DNA from: Gerris lacustris
Lineage: Eukaryota; Arthropoda; Insecta; Hemiptera; Gerridae
Assembly: GCA_951217055.1 (NCBI GenBank)
Contig: OX578282.1
Location: 45,528,829 to 45,592,828 of the forward strand
Reading direction: 5' to 3'
Length of the DNA stretch: 64,000 bases
The translations under genes and the position numbers were made by a program. Shown here in pieces: positions 59,830 through 64,000 of this stretch. Numbering within the stretch: position 1 is the first letter of the stretch; every line of letters starts with the position of its first letter. The notes beneath the pieces are model-generated. The model ran no database searches and was not told the DNA's origin. It saw nothing but the letters and a program-made list of their open reading frames with translations.

Positions 59830-60545
59830 TGTCGGCTTAGCGTTGAAATGAATAGGGGTTTCCGTGTGAGAAGTTTGTGAGCTCGTCATGTTTCACTTTG
59901 TTTGTATTACGTCACAGATTTCCCTATGCCTTTTCATTAGATTTAGGAATGGGTACAGTGGGAGCTTTAACTGTAAATTTAATTGTATCAGATATCAGAG
60001 AGTTAAGAGTGGATGTGGCCCCTATGATTTTAGAGAGGGCTTTTTGAGGGAGAAAAAGAGCTGTGAGAATGGATAGTGACCATAAGGGCTGTTAAACATT
60101 ATCTGGATCGTATAAAACGGGGGCCCGTATGGGTCATTCATGGGTTCGTATTGTACCCCCTCACATATCCGCCATACGAAGCTTTATAGTGTGGACAGTA
60201 AGCATTATTAACCGGACCTCACCCACTCTTATGAAATCCCGATGAAATTTCGTTTTCGGGTGAAAATCTCTCTTTGTTATCCGGGAGTGCATGTTTCAGA
60301 TATAAACTATGCCCCCCTCTGACCCATTCCTCTCTCGAAATTTGAAGCTATAAAGGACTGTAACTGGGGTGTAGGTCCTGAGCGTCCTGTTAATTACCCC
60401 TCGAAAATTCGACGCTCCCTAGGTCACTCATTAGCATTTCAACTCATTAGCACATAGAGCATTGGAAGACCCCTCCAGACTTCCGTTAAAATACGGGTCT
60501 CTATCCCCACCGCTACCCGAAAATCCGCCAGGAATTCCACCTTCA
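59830..60545. other. less AT-rich, apparently unique block
   Basis: About 700 bases with much higher GC than the surrounding kilobases and no second copy in the window. Short frames (for example 59888-60076) have no recognised motif. Could hold an untranslated exon or regulatory DNA; the sequence alone does not decide. Confidence 0.35.
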
Positions 60546-60549
60546 TCAC

Positions 60550-61830
60550 GTACGCAAAACAGAAACAAACCAGATAGTGAGCTGAAAACTGAATCTAGAC
60601 CTGATGATAAATAGTTCTATAAATTTAAGAATAATCTTCAGAGTCAATGAAGCTACATTTACAAATTCCCCTTTAGCTTATATCATCAAAATGATCTTAC
60701 AGTCTTAGTTTTAACATTCAGACTAGATTACGTTCAATAACTTTAAACCAGGTTATAACTTCTAATAATAACAGCTAATTATTTCAGCAATTTCAATTAA
60801 TATAGTTGATTAGTATAATTTTACTTTTAAATAGTGGTCGATATCAGCAAAGTTATTCTCAAAGACCTGTAATTTAGTATGAACTAATACACAATTCAGA
60901 AACCAATTATCTCCATTTATACACAAAACCAGTGGGGATTCAATGAAAATGTATTACTTTAACTGAATATTACCATTAACTATTTGGAAGTCAGAACAAT
61001 ATCACTTAGAACTATAATTTTAAAATCCATTCAAACAGATAAAATTGTTAATACACTTAATTTCTGATAATTCTAACATACTACCTTGTGTCGATAAAAC
61101 ATAAACTACTTTATTAAGATTTAGGATTTAAGTACTGACTGCATATCTGCTTATATATTATACTGTTAACATCGAGTCGAAATAAAAATACAAGGAACAG
61201 TAATAGCAACATGCTTTCTAATGTATTTACTGTATAGGGCACACACATGAATGAGAAAAATAATGTAATGATTTAGAATCAATTTAGTATTCGACCATTT
61301 TAGTAATAATTTTATTATTTTACCAAAGCATGAAATTAAAGTGTTTAACCGAGGAAATTAGAAATTTATTTATTGGTAGCATTTTTTTATGCAACCCTAA
61401 TTCCTCAGTATTATCCTATTACTTTTTTAACTATCTTACTTTTTTGATGAAACTATTAAAAAAGTAAATATGTTTAAGCCAGAATATTTCGTTATTTTTA
61501 AATCGGGTAATATTGGTTATGATTCTTATATTAAACGGAACTATTATATAATATTTAGAGGTTGCTATATGAGGATCGCGATGTCTAGAGTAGGGCAGCC
61601 ATAAACTTGGGTACTTCTATGTACATAATACTCAGTATTTTAGTATAGCAGTCACACAGCTTTTTTGGGTTAATAAACTTAATCTAAAAGTGTAATCTAT
61701 CGGGCTGACGATTAAATAAATGTATCCAGGTATTTCATTCTTTATCATATAAAGATTTTAGAATAACTTGAGAGTTTCTCGAATGTAATCGGGGTTCTTG
61801 CTCGGTGTTAAGTCGAAACACGGTATCCCC
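60550..61830. other. AT-rich non-coding stretch
   Basis: Nothing was recognised. Confidence 0.4.
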
Positions 61831-61837
61831 TAGAAGT

Positions 61838-62092
61838 TTATTCGCATTCTCGTATTTCTCGAGGATATTTGTGAGAAAAATATTCATGGTATTCGATAGG
61901 GAAAGTATATTCGTATGGAGATTGCAATAGCTCTTTCAATCGAGAACATAATACCTGATAAAAGTCTTCCACGTTACATATTACCGTATTCGAACAAACA
62001 ATTATTGAATATAACATTTCTAGGGTGAAATTTAATTCAAAGTAGAAAGGTGTTCGATATTGTACACGATGGCTTAAGAGTAAAACGTTCAA
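61838..62092 (-). other. 84-codon open frame, unrecognised
   Basis: A minus-strand frame with balanced residue use, ending EYTFPIEYHEYFSHKYPREI then RECE and a stop. It contains no transmembrane run or metal-binding motif. The base composition of this block is less AT-rich than its flanks. It may be a remnant of a coding exon or transposase, or chance. No function can be assigned. Confidence 0.2.
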
Positions 62093-62099
62093 TTGAGAA

Positions 62100-62810
62100 T
62101 TACCCTTTTTAATTTAATGCTCAAACAGTTATGTAACATAATTGAGTTACATTTATAATTTTTTTTTAACCAAAAGAATAATAATAAATTATTCAATGTA
62201 GCCTAATTTATAATATACTTTTTTTTAACAAATAATGTTATAATATATTAAAGCTTTTTTACTGTAGTAAGCTTTTTTTAGTAATAAAGGTTCTGACAGA
62301 AGAATAAAATATCATATAAAGTGATAAATCTTGATTATATCATCTATTTTATTCAATGTACTAGCTGGATACATAATTTTTTTCTTTGTATATTAATTTT
62401 TTTATGCTTTTTTTTACCGATTCATCACAAAGAACTGTCACATTAATTTCAAAATATAGCTATCTACTTTTTTCACATCTTTTTCAATGCATTTATACCT
62501 ATATATTCTTTTTTTTTTTTCATCGCTCATTGTTAACATGTTGATGACATTCAAATTCATTTTATATTTAAATATAGCTTATGTTTAATATAAAATAATT
62601 CAAATTGAAAATATTCATATTTTAATATAATACAACTAACAATAATCCATTCTCTAAAAAATAAGAATTATAGAGGTATGAAAAACTCATCTAACACTAT
62701 ATTAGAATTCCTCAAACATGTATTGAAAGAAACAAGTAAAGCGCGCTTCACGCGCGCAAGTATGTGGGGAGCGATAGTCGCCGGTTTCTGTACATTAAAG
62801 TTAAAATTAG
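62100..62810. other. AT-rich non-coding stretch
   Basis: T- and A-tract rich. A small hairpin AAAGCGCGCTTCACGCGCGC lies at 62739-62758. Nothing else was recognised. Confidence 0.45.
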
Positions 62811-62846
62811 TAAGTGTCATATAATTACACTAATTTTAATAGTAAT

Positions 62847-63220
62847 ATTCTTTTTCTACACTTCAAGACCTTTAAGTTGATGTATAACATGTCATAGTTA
62901 CTAAAAACTTTTTTTAGTCGCCCGCCATATTGTCCCCCATCTTAAAAATATTACGTGTGAAATTTTAATAGTTACATGTTCTTTTTCTTCAATTCAAGAC
63001 CTTTACATTGATAAATAACATGTCATGGAGACTAAAAACTTATTTCTATTCACCCGCCATATTGGCCGCCATCTTGAAACTTTTAAGTGTTAAATTTTTA
63101 ATAATTGCATATTCTTTTTCTACACTTCAATACCTTTAAATTAATGTATAACATGTCATAGTTACTAAGAACCTTTTTTAGTCGCCCGCCATATTGGCCG
63201 CCATCTTAAAAATATTAAGT
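62847..63220 (-). repeat. 131-133-bp tandem repeat, about 2.8 copies
   Basis: The unit (plus strand) starts ATTCTTTTTCTACACTTCAA, includes TATAACATGTCATAGTTACT and CGCCCGCCATATTGGCCGCC, and recurs at 62847, 62978 and 63111. The same unit inverted is at 25575-25800. The last unit passes into a GACA-run segment (63329-63347). Confidence 0.85.
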
Positions 63221-63395
63221 TTGAAAAATCCAAAATGTGTCCAGTTGTTTCAAATGCCGAGATGCACCTGTGTGCCGAATTTCATGTTCCTAGCTATAGT
63301 AGTTTATGAATTGAAACAAGCAACGGACAGACAGACAGACAGACAGAGCCGTTATATAAGGTTTCTTTTTGTACTTTGTACAGAAACCTAAAAGG
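63221..63395 (-). mobile_element. dispersed repeat end with (GACA)n
   Basis: On the minus strand reads GTTTCTGTACAAAGTACAAA and AAGAAACCTTATATAACGGC, then a TCTG run. Similar layout to 22400-22500 (GGAACCTTTATAGTTTCCTT, CTGTGTCTGTC). It flanks the tandem units and probably belongs to the same element. Confidence 0.5.
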
Positions 63396-63660
63396 AAATA
63401 TACAGAAAAACATTACCTCTGCTAGAAATAGAAGTTAAATAAAAATATTATAAATTACCATGTAAATACTTTAACTACTAATCTGCAATAAAAGTAAAAA
63501 TCGAATGCAGGGTGTCTCAGAACTTTTCCTTACCAAATAATTCCAAAATGGCAGCTAATATTAAGTTAAAATATAAAGGGCTTATTTATCTTAGAGTGGT
63601 TTAATTTGTGCGAATTTCAGCTCACAGATAGGCAGACATACATCTAGCAAATTAGGGTTA
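63396..63660. other. non-coding stretch
   Basis: Contains GCAGGGTGTCTCAGAACTTT near 63508, similar in style to mariner-type ends but without a partner. Under 300 bases; nothing else was seen. Confidence 0.35.
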
Positions 63661-63770
63661 GGATATTGAAAGAAAATATCGATATTCACGATATATCGAC
63701 ATCGAGTGAATCAACATCGATATTAGTCAAAATATCGAAAGAAAATATCGATATGTTCGATGTATCGGAA
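63661..63770. repeat. 69-bp duplication of ATATCGAT-rich sequence
   Basis: GAAAGAAAATATCGATAT occurs at 63668 and 63737, 69 bases apart, within a block rich in ATCGAT and CGATAT words. Confidence 0.75.
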
Positions 63771-63775
63771 TTGAT

Positions 63776-64000
63776 GTCCTAGTAGTAGTAGTAGTCTAGT
63801 ACTTTCTACTAGGACGGGTAGGACGAACCACTTGTTCGAACCTTGCAATTAGGCCATCACTTAGGCCCTTTTTACGCCCCGCGGTAGAGAGTTCCAGCCA
63901 CTTCACACATCATACCTCTGTACATAGTACCGCCAAAGCGAGTATGATGTGATCAATAGTGAGCCATATAAATCAGAGTGTCACGGCGAGGAATCGAACC
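63776..64000 (-). mobile_element. tRNA-derived SINE, cut by the window end
   Basis: On the minus strand it starts, from the window edge, GGTTCGATTCCTCGCCGTGA (B box GGTTCGATTCC), followed by a body with TACTATGTACAGAGGTATGA and CTCTACCGCGGGGCGTAAAA, and ends near a TACTACTACTACTAGG trinucleotide tail (63776-63795). The A box would lie outside the window. The body differs from the SINE at 42868, so it is a second family. Confidence 0.6.

Overview
The window looks like nuclear DNA of an AT-rich invertebrate genome, most likely an arthropod. Reasons are the very AT-rich base composition, long (TA)n arrays, a 5'-truncated RTE-like reverse transcriptase, a Tc1/mariner-type transposase fragment, Penelope-like remnants, tRNA-derived SINEs and short MITE-like fold-backs of kinds common in insects. 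No complete host gene, rRNA gene or intact functional tRNA could be supported, and the species cannot be named from sequence alone. Most long reading frames are read-through of (TA)n arrays, which encode IYIYIY repeats, or chance frames.

Layout. 1-6.5 kb: AT-rich DNA, a perfect 92-bp palindrome sandwiched between two (TA)n arrays, a 1-kb dispersed element, and a broken mariner-like transposase end. 10-19 kb: dispersed repeat D (with a possible Crypton-like N-terminal remnant), repeat E, two nested inverted-repeat elements, and copies of repeats C and B. 21-29 kb: a 142-bp retroposon inside another copy of E, two fold-back elements, minisatellites and an inverted copy of E. 30-36 kb: a truncated RTE retrotransposon, then repeat family R1 split by a 1.6-kb element with a 9-bp target duplication, then a fold-back carrying two hammerhead-like cores. 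38-43.6 kb: a 5'-truncated Penelope-like element with inverted and direct terminal repeats, further hammerhead-like motifs, two TAA/TTA-flanked MITEs, a SINE whose tail runs into (AT)n, and a 270-bp MITE. 44-64 kb: reversed repeat C, a possible small exon (51.67 kb), a PHD-finger fragment (49.6 kb), four R1 copies around a SINE hairpin, a second copy of D, a 131-133-bp tandem repeat, and a SINE cut by the window end.

The most interesting signal is a dispersed set of hammerhead-ribozyme-like motifs (39636, 39881, 41884, 42493, 34942 and 35007). Each has a CUGANGA-type box, a stem-loop and a GAA box closed by a different but self-complementary stem I. All carry one extra nucleotide, or three in one copy, between the CUGANGA box and stem II. 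They sit on Penelope-like remnants or in small fold-backs. The second theme is insertion history readable inside the window: four insertions lie in repeat copies whose uninterrupted relatives are also present, so their target duplications can be checked here.
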